Origin: Glandiceps talaboti
Taxonomy: Eukaryota; Hemichordata; Enteropneusta; Spengelidae
Assembly (NCBI RefSeq): GCF_964340395.1
Contig: NC_135554.1
Location: forward strand, 27,151,592 to 27,215,591
Reading direction: 5' to 3'
DNA: 64,000 bases
Each line of letters begins with the position of its first letter. The first letter of the stretch is position 1. The notes beneath the pieces were generated by a model. That model saw nothing but the letters and a program-made list of their open reading frames with translations. It did not search any database and had not been told where the DNA came from. The position numbers and the translations under genes were made by a program. Of the stretch, positions 35,542 to 48,000 are shown in pieces.

Positions 35542-35796
35542 GCAGTTAGGATAGTGTAGTCGAATATGCCGAGAAGCTGGTTCAAATTGTTAGTGTAAAT
35601 TGTAGAGGTGACGTATTGACGCTTCACTTGCACACTTTTTCTTGTCTCCCTGGCAACAGCACAAGGGACCTTCCTCTATCGTCTCAGCGACCAATCAATA
35701 TTCCTTGTTGTCATATATTGAGCTAAATCGTCGGTCTGTGACATCATTTGAAAGCTTGTTACTGTCACATTGAATAAGGTGAACCATTAGTTTTAC

Positions 35797-36026
35797 ATGA
35801 AGCTGAGGACAGCAGATCTACCTTTATTTGACGTGAGTATCGGCATTCGCTACTTGTACCCGAACATCAACTAATAACATTATAACCACGTCGTGCGAGT
35901 GAATCGAGTGAAATTGTTTGTGGTGTGTAAACCTTAACATTCGTAATCAAGGAGAACGAAGACACTGCCAGTTTCATTCCTGGAGAAAGAAAACCAGGTC
36001 TTGAAGTAGACTCGCCGTTCTTTAAG
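35797..36026 (+). CDS. Possible 5' coding exons of an unrecognised gene
   Basis: An ATG at 35797 opens 12 codons (MKLRTADLPLFD) that end exactly at a gtgagt donor (35833). A second open stretch at 35952-36026 (ENEDTASFIPGERKPGLEVD, then SPFFK) follows an AG and ends at a gtaata donor. Both join in phase 0, giving a 37-residue hydrophilic N-terminus. The acceptor lacks a good pyrimidine tract, and no continuation exon or homologue is recognised. The case rests only on splice-site placement and residue composition. If real, the remaining exons lie downstream across the repeats or beyond the window. Confidence 0.2.
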
Positions 36027-36429
36027 GTAATATGCTTGAATATCTTATATATGTGGAGAATGTTTGTCACTCTAAAACCTTATCGTTTACTCAAAGGACA
36101 TACGCACTATTGTGAAGTTTATGAATGAAGCAAACCATTATTTCAATACAATGTGAAGTCTTATAGGTTCATTACTGATATTATTCTTAGCCTTATAACT
36201 GATGCCATTGAATTTTCTCGTTTATCAGTTTTCGGTGCTACGTTCGATACATGTTACGATGAATGTGTGGAATGTCTGAGTTTTTGTGCAGGTTTTGTCA
36301 ACTTAATACAGTACACATTATTCTGGTGTTACTTGCTGACAACTCACTAGTATCATCTTCAGCACATTATTTCAAAGCAAATGTACAAAATATCATGTTA
36401 TTCAACAAGTTTATTCAACAAGATTGAGG

Positions 36430-37690
36430 CCACCGCTCATCATTCTACAAAGAAAAAAAGAAGACAATTGGAGAGCACATGACAAAATATAAACTCTTCA
36501 ATATATAAATTTGCAGACTGTAAAGTTCTCTCTGTATATGATAGCCTTATTTACATAACGATTTTCGAAGAGTTTGGCAGGCTGGACAAAATAACAAAAA
36601 ATGAGTTTCGTCCTCAAGAACTATTTCACCTCTTCGCTCACATAAAATACAGATTCTGGTTGAGACAGGTTTATTAGTGTTTTCCACACTTTATCGCCAA
36701 GGAATGATTTGAACAGCGAAATTTTACTAACATTTGTCAAAATTTGAAACGTTTTAGACACTGCAAAAATCCTACAGAAGTATCCACTTGCTGTTGGAGC
36801 CATACATGAACAAAACCATACCTCATCAATAGGTGTTTTATTTTTGTTGCCAATGTGACTTTACTTGCTTCGTCGAGTTTCTTTAACATTTCGTATGCGG
36901 CTCTCGGATAGCGTGAATGGTTCATTGTTAAAATCTTTAACCACATCTCTTCATATAAATGCAACATAGTGGCAATCTTCCACTTTCCTCGAGTATGGCA
37001 TCATTGTTTGTGGTAGTTCCAACACCTAATAAAAATCTACAAAATAGCACCTTAATTCTTTCTATAACTTGACAAATAGTCCAAACCTCATATCTCTGAA
37101 CCATAGAATAACACAGGTGTTACAAAACTGTCAAATAATTTAAACGCATGTTGTAATGACATGCCACCTAACTTCTTTATAACAATTTGAATCTGAGTTA
37201 CATCCTTCCTACCCTAGCAAGGTCGTGTATTGCTGGCGACAAGGATAAACGTGAAGAACTCAGAAGACCTACACATTATAGTGTTTTGTGCTTTAAACCT
37301 CAGTACCCGTGTGAAACCACTTTTCGCATCTTTTTTAAACACCCCATGTAACCAGTAAGCATACCAGCAGGTGTTTTGAATCTTGTCGCTGTATAATATG
37401 GCCATGTTGAGTTTGCGAAAAAAAAGTAGTGATCTGAATTTTCGTGTTCATAAACAACGACATTTCCAAATTCTAGTTTACCAGAACTTTCCAACCATTT
37501 TTGCCAGATATTTACACCCTGCAGCAGTCCGTAAGTTCCGCAAAGGACATGATAAAAATTAACAAAGCAACAGGTCCACCAGTAGAAAAGTTCGTTGGTT
37601 GCTGACCACGGTGTGTAGGACTCCACCTGAACAGTTCTCCAACTTTTCGGTTGTGAAACAGCCAAGAACAATTCTCCAGACTTGAATCCT
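36430..37690 (-). pseudogene. Degenerate LINE ORF2 C-terminal region
   Basis: On the minus strand the phrase FKLFDSFVTPVLFYGSEI (about 37150-37090) is followed, after frame changes, by EMWLKILTMNHSRYPRAAYE and MLKKLDEA, then IKHLLMRYGF (36950-36780). These align with the RT thumb and connector of the plus-strand copy at 41930-42806 (TPILLYGSEIWGY, YWLKILQMDTDRYPYKCY). Upstream, at 37690-37250, an ORF contains YGLLQG and ATRFKTPAGMLTGYMGCLKK, plausibly the RT palm region after frameshifts. Several stops and shifts show it is dead. Confidence 0.65.
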
Positions 37691-38815
37691 GACGTCCATG
37701 GCTAAAGATGACGTTTGTCGACTAGTTTTGGCTTGCCAATAACGTGTATGAACAATTCCCGCTTAAAAATTGGAAAAACTTTGTGAAGTTCAAATTCACA
37801 GCTCACACCTACACGAAGTTACGTGCCTCCCTCTTATCATGTTATGATAGGAACGTGAGGGTAGTGGAAAAATATTTCCACATTACATGTAGTATTATAA
37901 ATCTGACATACATCTGCAGACTCCTTTTAAACACTCATCGACGATTCGATTCACCACAACTTGACCAATAGTTCAAGGACGCACTGAAGACCTATTTACC
38001 TTAAAAAGAAGAAATTTGCATATGAAGAAGTGACGTATTTCATCAGTTCTATTTGTTTGTGGTTTTATTTTTATCTTTGGAAAATGGCATTTTCGCTTTT
38101 AACTCATGGCTTACGATACATACCAATCCGTCTTACACAAAATAAAACATTTTTAAGGCATATGGGTATACTCTTTCGTCTTAAAGAAATCCATGTTGCC
38201 TTTCACAATGAGGGCTGTGATCTATTGTATTATATTACATGCTTATCTAGAAGTATATCAAGTATATTACATCGAAAATCTAAGATCGTATTAGAGGGTT
38301 GTCGTACTTACAAGTACATAACATAATATATTCATGTTCACATATATTCATTATGTTGTCATAATATATTCATGTTCAAATATATTCATTATGTTGTTTT
38401 GTCACATAGACTTGTTACATTGATTTGTCAAGTAGAAAACATAGGTTGTTTTAGTAAATTCCAAAAAAAAATAAAAAAAATACCCAATTTCCCTTAAATG
38501 TAACAGTAATTCGATGGCATTCTTCCATCATCTTTAAAATACCAGCTAATCTCCTTACGGATATCACAACTGGGGGGGGGGTGCACACAAAACCTAGTAT
38601 TAATGTTTATGGAGTTTAGCCTTAAAAGTATCAGTGACCATTCATTGGTAACCACAAGATACATGGCTAAAATGAGTACAGAAATTGCAAATACGACGTG
38701 ACACACGGTAGTATTGCTTAAAAAGCTCTCAATTCTAAGATTGTTAAAAGATTCAGTTGTACAATCAGAACGAAATCCCACAAAGGAGCCTCGTCCAACA
38801 GCATTTAAGAATTGC
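37691..38815. other. Gene-free stretch
   Basis: No supported gene. A 41-bp direct duplication around tatattcattatgttgt lies at 38327-38400. A poly-G run is at 38572-38581. An ORF at 38030-38326 (+) has no recognisable features. Confidence 0.4.
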
Positions 38816-39073
38816 TATTCGGTATCCGTCATTATTCTATCAATAACTATTCGGTATCCGTCATTATTCTATCAATAACTATTCGGTATCCGTCATTATT
38901 CTATCAATAACTATTCGGTATCCGTCATTATTCTATCAATAACTATTCGGTATCCGTCATTATTCTATCAATAACTATTCGGTATCCGTCATTATTCTAT
39001 CAATAACTATTCGGTATCCGTCATTATTCTATCAATAACTATTCGGTATCCGTCATTATTCTATCAATAACTT
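38816..39073. repeat. 32-bp minisatellite, 8 copies
   Basis: Eight perfect or nearly perfect direct copies of tattcggtatccgtcattat plus tctatcaataac. The high identity suggests recent expansion. Confidence 0.95.
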
Positions 39074-40337
39074 TATCGAAAACCGTAATGTAGGATGACG
39101 AACACAACTCTGAACAATTAATTACACGAACTTGTGAAATTCTATATGGCATGTAATCTTAACATTCATTGCGATGAATCTTTGAATTACTCCTTCTCTT
39201 GATCAGTCAACACAACTTACTAAATTACTGGTTATTAATTGGAAATATTTATTCAGCTACAATACTAATGATTGTAAGATAACATTTCTGTACTATATAA
39301 TCAATAGTTATTAAGACCAAATTAAGACCAACTTTGACATTTTGAATGAATCATTATCAACCTTTCGTATGCATATTGAACATCGAATGTTGACTTATTT
39401 AAAGTGGCCATATGGATGAGAATTATCGAACTGTTCATTTACCTTTCAAACCACTATTACATCAAAGGAACTGCCTTCAGTTGCCTATTTTCGGCTCTGT
39501 AATCAAGCAAGATAGCTGGTGTGTACAACTCATGTTTTGTCTTGTACGACTGGCTGTCGCTGGCAGTAATTGGAATTTCCCTACGCCCTGTATGTTGTTG
39601 TTGTACTAGTTACAACATTAAATTTATACAGACATGACAGTCTTTTACTCATTGATCAAACCACAACACTTTTATATTTGTAACATAGAAACAAAACGAA
39701 CGGGAGACAGAACTGTAAAAATACACGACCAGGAGGTATAATGAACATTCGAATTCTGTGTAAATACACGATGCATCCTCTTATGATATATAATCCAATA
39801 GTTGTTTCTTGATTATTCCGCTTCGAAACATGTCTCCCATGGGAACCTTTCTCGTCTGAATCAGAGAGATCACGAAAGCATGTATTGGTCCAGGATATAA
39901 TGAGAAGATGTAATCATTAAAACATTAAATGACTCAATTTTACCACAAATAATGGTTACAATTTCACCATTTAAATACTATTTCTGCAAGATGCAATTAT
40001 TCCAAAGTAGTTGTGTTTCACTTAATTTTTCTAGGATATAATTTCTTCCCTTATTTAGTTAATCAATCAATGATTTACCAAGAGAAACGCGGTGTAGTAG
40101 GGAACATTGGCAGAGAAACCCAAAAAATCAACATTTTTTCCAAATTTAAGCAATTTTCTCAGTATATATAAAACAAATATCAAAAGATTTTAATGATTAA
40201 GATAGGAATTTTGGAGAATGCTTCCCTCATAAACACTAACACCCATTAGAGAAGTAATTTACTTGTGATTGGCTGTTATCACTTTGTCATTGTTTATTAC
40301 ATTATTTTTATAAATCTTCGCAAGTCTGCTCTAGTCT
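39074..40337. other. Gene-free stretch
   Basis: AT-rich, no supported exon or repeat boundary seen. Confidence 0.4.
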
Positions 40338-41945
40338 CAATGTGACATGCCATGTTAGTTGGGTCGCAGTTTGACACGTCATGTTAGTTGGGTCGCAGTT
40401 TGACATGCCATGTTAGTTGGGTCGCAGTTTGACATGTCATGTTAGTTGGGTCGCAGTTTGACATGTCATGTTATAGTTGGGTCGCAGTTTGACATGTCAT
40501 GTTAGTTGGGTCGCAGTTTGACATGTCATGTTAGTTGGGTCGCAGTTTGACATGCCATGTTAGTTGGGTCGCAGTTTGACATGTCATGTTAGTTGGGTCG
40601 CTGTTTGACATGTCATGTTATAGTTGGGTCGCAGTTTGACATGTCATGTTAGTTGGGTCGCAGTTTGACATGTCATGTTAGTTGGGTCGCAGTTTGACAT
40701 GTCATGTTAGTTGGGTCGCAGTTTGACATGCCATGTTAGTTGGGTAGCAGTTTGACATGTCATGTTAGTTGGGTCGCTGTTTGACTTGTCATGTTATAGT
40801 TGGGTCGCAGTTTGACATGTCATGTTAGTTGGGTCGCAGTTTGACATGTCATGTTAGTTGGGTAGCAGTTTGACATGTCATGTTAGTTGGGTAGCAGTTT
40901 GACATGCCATGTTAGTTGAGTCGCAGTTTGACATGTCATGTTAGTTGGGTCGCAGTTTGACATGTCATGTTATAGTTGGGTCGCAGTTTGACATGTCATG
41001 TTTGTTACGTTGGGTCGCAGTTTCACATGTCATGTTATAGTAAGGTCGCAGTTTGACATGTCATGTTAGTTGGGTCGCAGTTTGACATGGCATGTTAGTT
41101 GGGTCGCAGTTTCACATGTCATGTTATAGTTAGGTCGCAGTTTCACATGTCATGTTAGTTGGGTCGCAGTTTGACATGCCATGTTAGTTGGGTAGCAGTT
41201 TGACATGTCATGTTAGTTGGGTCGCAGTTTGACATGTCATGTTAGTTGGGTAGCAGTTTGACATGTCATGTTAGTTGGGTCGCAGTTTGACATGTCATGT
41301 TAGTTGGGTCGCAGTTTGACATGTCATGTTAGTTGGGTAGCAGTTTGACATGTCATGTTAGTTGGGTCGCAGTTTGACATGTCATGTTAGTTACGTTGGG
41401 TCGCAGTTTGACATGGCATGTTAGTTGGGTCGCAGTTTGACATGTCATGTTAGTTGGGTCGCAGTTTGACATGTCATGTTAGTTACGTTGGGTCGCAGTT
41501 TGACATGGCATGTTAGTTGGGTCGCAGTTTGACATGTCATGTTAGTTGGGTAGCAGTTTGACATGTCATGTTATAGTTAGGTCGCAGTTTGACATGTCAT
41601 GTTAGTTGGGTCGCTGTTTGACTTGTCATGTTATAGTTGGGTCGCAGTTTGACATGGCATGTTAGTTGGGTCGCAGTTTGACATGCCATGTTAGTTGGGT
41701 CGCAGTTTGACATGGCATGTTAGTTGGGTCGCAGTTTCACATGTCATGTTATAGTTAGGTCGCAGTTTCACATGTCATGTTAGTTGGGTCGCAGTTTGAC
41801 ATGGCATGTTAGTTGGGTCGCAGTTTGACATGCCATGTTAGTTGGGTCGCAGTTTGACATGTCATGTTAGCTGGGTAGCAGTTTGACATGTCATGTTAGT
41901 TGGGTCGCAGTTTGACACATCGTGCTAGTTGGGTCGCAGTTTGAT
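40338..41945. repeat. 29/31-bp minisatellite, about 54 copies, joined to a LINE end
   Basis: The unit is gttagttgggtcgcagtttg plus acatgtcat (29 bp), with a 31-bp variant (gttatagttggg) and rarer variants (gggtagcag, catgccat, catggcat, ttacgttggg). The variants are interspersed and groups of them recur, suggesting higher-order duplication. The last unit passes without a break into LINE coding sequence at cagtttgatacttacg (41936-41951). Confidence 0.95.
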
Positions 41946-42806
41946 ACTTACGTTACACCTATTTTACTGTATGGTAGTGAAATTTGGGGTTATGAAAATT
42001 CCCCCCAGGTTGAACAAGTTCATTATCAGTTCTGTAAATTTCTTTTGAATGTTAGTGGGAAAACAAATGATTTAGCAGCAATAGGAGAGTGTGGTAGATT
42101 TCCCATCTGTGTCATGTATTTTAAAAGATGCGTGAGCTACTGGCTGAAAATACTACAAATGGACACTGATAGATACCCCTACAAATGCTACATTATGTTG
42201 AAAAGATTAGAAGAAGAAAGGAGTATAAAATCAGTCAACTGGGCTTTTAACGTTAAATCTTTAATTTGCCGCCTTGGATTCGGCCATGCATGATTGAACC
42301 AGGGTGTAGGCTCCACTAGTCAGTTTTTGTCTGAATTCACCCAAAGGTTAAAAGACTGTGCTAGTCAGATCTGGCACGAAGCTATCGAATCATCTCCTAG
42401 GCTTCGTTCCTACCACACTTTCAAATCAATGCTTGAACCAGAGAGATATTTAAGTTGTGTTAAAATGTGTAAATTTAGAACAGCACTGTCAAGATTTCGC
42501 TGCTCTTCGCATCCTTTGCAAATTGAGAGGGGACGACATGAAAACATTCCTGCTGACCAAAGATTTTGCAAATACTGTATTACACATAATTTGTACTGTA
42601 TTGAGGACGAGTATCATTTCTTAGCAATTTGTCCGCTTTACAAGGACCTTCGTAAAGAAATGTTACCAAGGTGGTTTTGTTTAAACCCTTCCTATGATAA
42701 GTTCATTTCACTTTTGAATTCAGATAATATAACATATCTAAATAATTTAGCTTCATTTATTTATTTTGCAATGAAAAATAGAGAGGAATTTCCCTCTATG
42801 AACTGA
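41937..42806 (+). pseudogene. LINE ORF2 C-terminus (RT thumb plus CCHC-like finger), 5' truncated
   Basis: Coding similarity starts at about 41937 (FDTYVTPILLYGSEIWGY) and runs to an internal TGA at 42291-42293. It then resumes in the same frame to the stop at 42804-42806. The first part is the region after the RT fingers and palm (YWLKILQMDTDRYPYKCY, GFGHA). The second ends in a Cys/His motif RFCKYC...EDEYHFLAICPLY, as in the C-terminal finger of many LINE proteins, then LASFIYFAMKNREEF. Only one in-frame stop breaks it, so this insertion is young. The EN and most RT sequence is missing. Confidence 0.85.
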
Positions 42807-42876
42807 AACGTTTGTATTACTGTTTGCTCTTTGGGCCTGTGGCCTTATTGTTATGAAATAAACTGATTGATTGATA
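42807..42876 (+). mobile_element. LINE 3' UTR and TGAT-repeat tail
   Basis: A short 3' UTR contains AATAAA (about 42858) and ends in tgattgattgataatg. A microsatellite-like 3' tail instead of poly(A) is a hallmark of CR1/L2-type elements. No clear target-site duplication could be matched with the minisatellite side. Confidence 0.7.
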
Positions 42877-45022
42877 ATGCTTGATTATATTCATATTACT
42901 TTTTGAGTTTACATATCGACTTTCCTTAGCTAAAAGTGTCTGCTTTTTTCGGACTGGGGAATTGCATGACCTTGAGGGATAAAATGTTTCAAATCTTCAC
43001 AAAATTGATTGTATTCAAGGTCTCTACTTTCTACAAGTGGAGATGTTGGTATATAGTATCAATCGGGCGGCGTCTATTTTGAAATAGCAGAATTGTCTTA
43101 GTGTGCGAAAACCTAGACAACACTTGAATTTGACACAGTTGTATTGATTGTCATTTTGCGCATGATCAGGGATCTCATTTGAAACACTGATATTGATTGG
43201 TACACTTGCGTAATGTGAATCTGATTTGAAACTGGTATTGATTGCGACATTTGTGTATGATCACGGATCTGATTAGAAACTGATATTGATTGATACATAC
43301 CTGTTTATGGTATTAGAATTAGCAGTATCATGACATAACGTCAAGAATAGATACAACTCTCTATGCATTGCCATGCTATGTTTTCTTCCCAATCTTACGT
43401 CACTTTCAATGTCTAGTGCTGATACATTCAAATGCAACCAATACCATGACCCTCAAAAGTCAGTCAGAGAAATGTCTAGTTTAGAGAGGACAATTGCAGG
43501 AAAGTAAACACAGTCAAACATCGGTTAAATAGCTGTGTCCACTGATATATACCGCGACCGTGTAGTGGCATCAAGTAGTCGTCCTTAGATGATCTTAGAA
43601 ATGATATACATATGCATGTCATGGGTTCACAAACTGAATTTAGCGAAAGATTATGTTTGCTGCAATATATTGAAGTAAATTATTCATAAATACAATGTAC
43701 CAAATAGTAAAATGTGTGGTAACTCGTATTTCATAGCAGACTACCTTTAGATGCATATATCATTTTCATTTACATAGATCGGCATAACCTTTGACCTTCA
43801 AACACGCTAGTTTATAATAATTCTGATTTGTCTATTTCATCAGAAACATACAATAACCACGTGTATAATATGAACACTTACATAATACCAATATATGAGT
43901 AGATTTGGTTAATAAGGAACTAGTAAGGGGTGAGATCAATACTTCCATGTAGGATTAAAAACTAAAGGCACATATGTAGGCCTCAGACCCCCCCCCCCAT
44001 ACTAAAAATTGAAAATTGCGTCAAACGGCAAAATCAATCTCACAGTCAGTATGAAGTAGTATATAGTGTTATGAATAATAGTCAGTATATAGTTAGTAAA
44101 GAATAGTTATTTTGTTGACACTTAGTGTCACGCATTTGCTGTAGCAAAATTTCTTCCATTTCTCAATTTGATATCTTTTAAAGAAATATTTGTATTTAGG
44201 GTTACAAAACATCCATCAAAAGTAACATCAGTTTTGTAGGATGAGAAGGAAAATGGCTCAACCCCCACCCCATTAGTAAGAGAATTTAGGTTGTTGTTTT
44301 TTAATCTTGCATTGAACTATTGATCTCGCCCATTAGCGTGATTCACAACCAGACCTACGGCTATGATCAAAATGTCAAACTTAAGAAGAAACTTCTTTTC
44401 CCACTTTCAGTCCTGTGTATCAATTATTCAAAATTCAACCTACGGTGGATTTAACCACACCTTTGTGTAACAGGCATCATAACCCACGTAATCTAAATAT
44501 CAACAGAACAGCGTCTGACGCGCCGCGTGACGGTCTAGCGTGTTTTGACAGTAAGATTTTATACACTTGTATGTTAGACATCATTGTTTGAGAAGGGTCA
44601 CTGACTAAATATCAAAATAAAGTATAGGATTGGCTTCATATTCTTTGGAGTGGATCAGACTTACCTTTTCAAATGATATGAAAAGCAATCGGCTTATGAA
44701 AATGCGAATTTTATAACAATCATACAAGCTAAGACCAGGTTATGCAACGTCGATATAGTAGGGCAGGTAGCTGTTATTATATAGGATGTTCATATCATAC
44801 CAATAATTCTGATAGAAAGAGTAAAAGTAATCATCAAGAATAAGCCATGAAGTGTCATACAGTATGAATGTTTTATATGTGACATTCAGTGAGTCTGTTC
44901 CATGATATTCAACAATCGTTACTCATAAACTATTAAAAGAAATGCCATTCCGTCCAAACAGAAATTTCCGCGCTTAAAACTTGCAAGTTTAAAATTTCAT
45001 ATATCTTGATTAGTACGGTTAC
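42877..45022. other. Gene-free stretch with a degenerate 55-bp repeat
   Basis: At 43140-43300 three to four degenerate copies of a unit contain gatctgatttgaaac and gatattgattg. Poly-C run at 43988-43998. No supported exon. Confidence 0.4.
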
Positions 45023-48000
45023 CAGGGCCGTAGCCTGACCAAATTGCCAAGGGGGCAGAACTTTGTCTTGGTGCAATCATGCATTTAAAATTTAGAAGTG
45101 CTATTTTACATAAATGTGCATGTAATTTACATAATATATATTTTAGCATACGCAATTAAATATCATATGTAAGGTCAGAAAAAATAAAAAATGCCTGTCA
45201 ATGGGTAACCTAACCCATCACATTGGGTAAGTAGGTCGATTTCATTTTTTCACAATGTTTGACAAGGATAAAACAAACCATATATAATGATAGCAAAATA
45301 TTTCAAACCATATATAATGACAGCAAAATATTTCAGGTCGAGTTTAGATAGAACTTATTCAGTCATCTTGATACTATCTCATGCAATTTGTCTGCATAGC
45401 TACAGTTAGGAAATGTACACAATTTACGGTTAAACAAATGGTGTAGTTCCTCGCACCCTCTCTTCTCAAACAAGCGACCTATCGGTCAGAATAGCTCCGC
45501 TGTTTTTTTTTATTTTATTTTTTATTTTGGTGACATGTAGAAGTGGTTCAGTTCTTCAGCTCTTTACTATGCAGTTTTGTTTTAGCGATGCAATAAAGTG
45601 GTTAGTGGTTTCATATGATGTCTCACTATAAAACACATTTTACACAGAAGTTGGTAATGTATTGTACTTTTATACCATAGTCACCATTTTATAACAAAAA
45701 TCTACTGTTATGAAAAACTGCACAAAATCTCAGGGAAAAAATGACTGGGAAATGCACACAAGAAAAAAAAGAAAAAAAGAGGATTTTGAGGTTGGCTATA
45801 AATAATTCCAGTGTCTTACAGCTTTAACCCTGGAAAATTTTAATGATGAATGAAATAAACTAGGGATCTAAAATAATTTTGAGGCAATTTGAATTTCAAT
45901 TTTCTAACAAATTTACCAAGTCAACAACATTCAACTTGTACTAGTTGTAGTAGATATATATATATAGGGAAGAAATGTATTAATCGCCATCTTAGTTTCC
46001 GTACGGCGACAATCCCCAAGTACCCGAAAGAGAGTCATTCTCAGCCAACAGGGTTCGACACTGGAGTAAAAGTCACTATCCCACAGGACTAGTAAAATTG
46101 ATAACGTAGTAGTCCTGCAAAAAATTTGGTGGTCCTATCTTTAAGTGCTTTCGCTTGTTCACTTAGGCTTTTCATCTCTCTTCGTTTTTGCTCTACTTCT
46201 AATTCACTTTTCCAAACCCCATATTTATTTCAAACACTGTTGTAATTGAACTGTCTATTTCGTTGTAGTTGTTTGTGCATCATCAACTCCTTACTGTAAT
46301 TTTATTCTCTTTTTTATGTTTTGGAGCTTCTTCTCTCTTTTTTGTTGCTTTCTGTGAGTAGTTTGTCTTAATTGGGGGGGGGGGGAGTAATAAGATGTTA
46401 TGTGGTCTTATTTCTAGCTTAAATACTACATAACATTTCTGGTACACATTGATCTAACTATTGCATTTTTAAAAGACAAAAAATTACCTTCCCATAGAGC
46501 AAGTCTTTATAGTGTTCTCACTTGATTGGCTCATCGTTCGCTATTCCCGTTTTCAAGAGACATTCCGCCAGAATAAAGTGCCACGTAGTACAGCAATGGC
46601 GCGAGATCGTCTGTTGGGCGACTTTCCCACCGGGTGTGCTTTTCGAAAACTACACAACACATGCTTTTATGACACGGAATCATAGAAAATCTACCCCGTT
46701 TCCAAACTAATCGTAATTTTATCGCGAATAGACAACCGGAGTTGGTCAAAATAGCAAATTAAAAATCAAATGAATTTTACTATGACCGTGAATTCATCAT
46801 ATAGCCGGTGGTTTGAATTCTGAGCTCCCTGATATAACTATCGAAAAGTCACTATCCCGTCGGACTACCTGCAATGGGCATTTTATTTAGTAACCTTTAC
46901 TGGTACATGGTCCTTACAGAAAGTTACTAGACTCGCGGGATAGCGGACCAGCGTGTATGTCGAACCCTTGCCATACGTTACAGCATAGACCCTCCTGGTT
47001 ACAGTGGTAACACTCGTTCATGTTCGATTACCTTTCATAAAGAAAACACAACGAAATGGTTGAAGTGATCTTTTTTTAAATTTCTTTTCATCACAACAAC
47101 AAAATCTGCGCGATCAAAAGTATTGTAAACTAAACCAGAAAGAATTATCGGGCTGGCTAAACTTCCCGATGAACTGGAGTAAGGTCCAAGTCCAAGTAAG
47201 CCCCGATAGTACGTGAGAAAATCGTCTCAAACTAGCGATATAACTTTCAAAATATAACTTGACATGTCTTCATTTGTTAGAGTTATACAATTCAAGACGG
47301 GGTTTCACTCGAAAACAACAATTCTGTGAATAATGACACTGAACGCAGCGATTTCTCGGACGATGTTACCACTGCACTGTAACGTATGGCTGACAACGAC
47401 TTGCTTCTGGGTTAGTCCCTCGTGCATCCGGGTACTTGGGATTGTCGTGCATTATTACCACATCGGCAATTTTGACGCTGTAATTTTGCCACCAATATTG
47501 ATCGTACAAAAACAAAACTCCATAAATGAACCACAAAGTACTTTCCCTTTCAAAATGTGGTAATTTTAGAAAGAGTATTATCGTTTTTATTGACGACTGA
47601 CTCTGTCAAAAACACTTCAGTTCAGGCATGGAAGACTTCTCACAATGATCATATACTGGAATGAACCATTCTGTAGGAGGGGTGGTGTGTGAATTGGATT
47701 TGAAGTTTACAAACCTTTTTCGAACAAATATTTGTCATTTGGGCGCACAATGCGTAGAATTAAGACTATAGCACATATTACATTGCTTGTTTGACGTCAA
47801 TAGTGTCTTTTGAAAAGTTGCACTTTACCTAAAGTCTCGCGGACTGATTTCCAATATGGCGTCGGTCATTATGCTCATTAACATATTCATTTTTTTTTCA
47901 AATTTCAAAAAAAAAATCATAAAAAATAGAAGAGAAGACGTGCTGACTTGAAATTAACAAATCTAAGTAAGCTACCCCCTGTGCATCAACACACCAGATA

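Larger units (their letters stand above)
34056..35796. other. Gene-free stretch with short repeats
   Basis: A roughly 72-bp degenerate duplication around gcattgcaattg...actgtttg lies at 34493-34580. A 27-bp tandem repeat of cttacagggctgaacaac plus acgacgtat (4 copies) is at 35003-35110. A (CCA)n trinucleotide tract is at 35478-35541. A CRE-like tgacatca near 35739 lies upstream of the possible exons at 35797. No confident coding exon. Confidence 0.45.

Noticed and set aside
40338-41945. CRISPR-like repeat array
   Set aside because: Units are directly contiguous with no unique spacers, and the genome is an animal's; it is a minisatellite.
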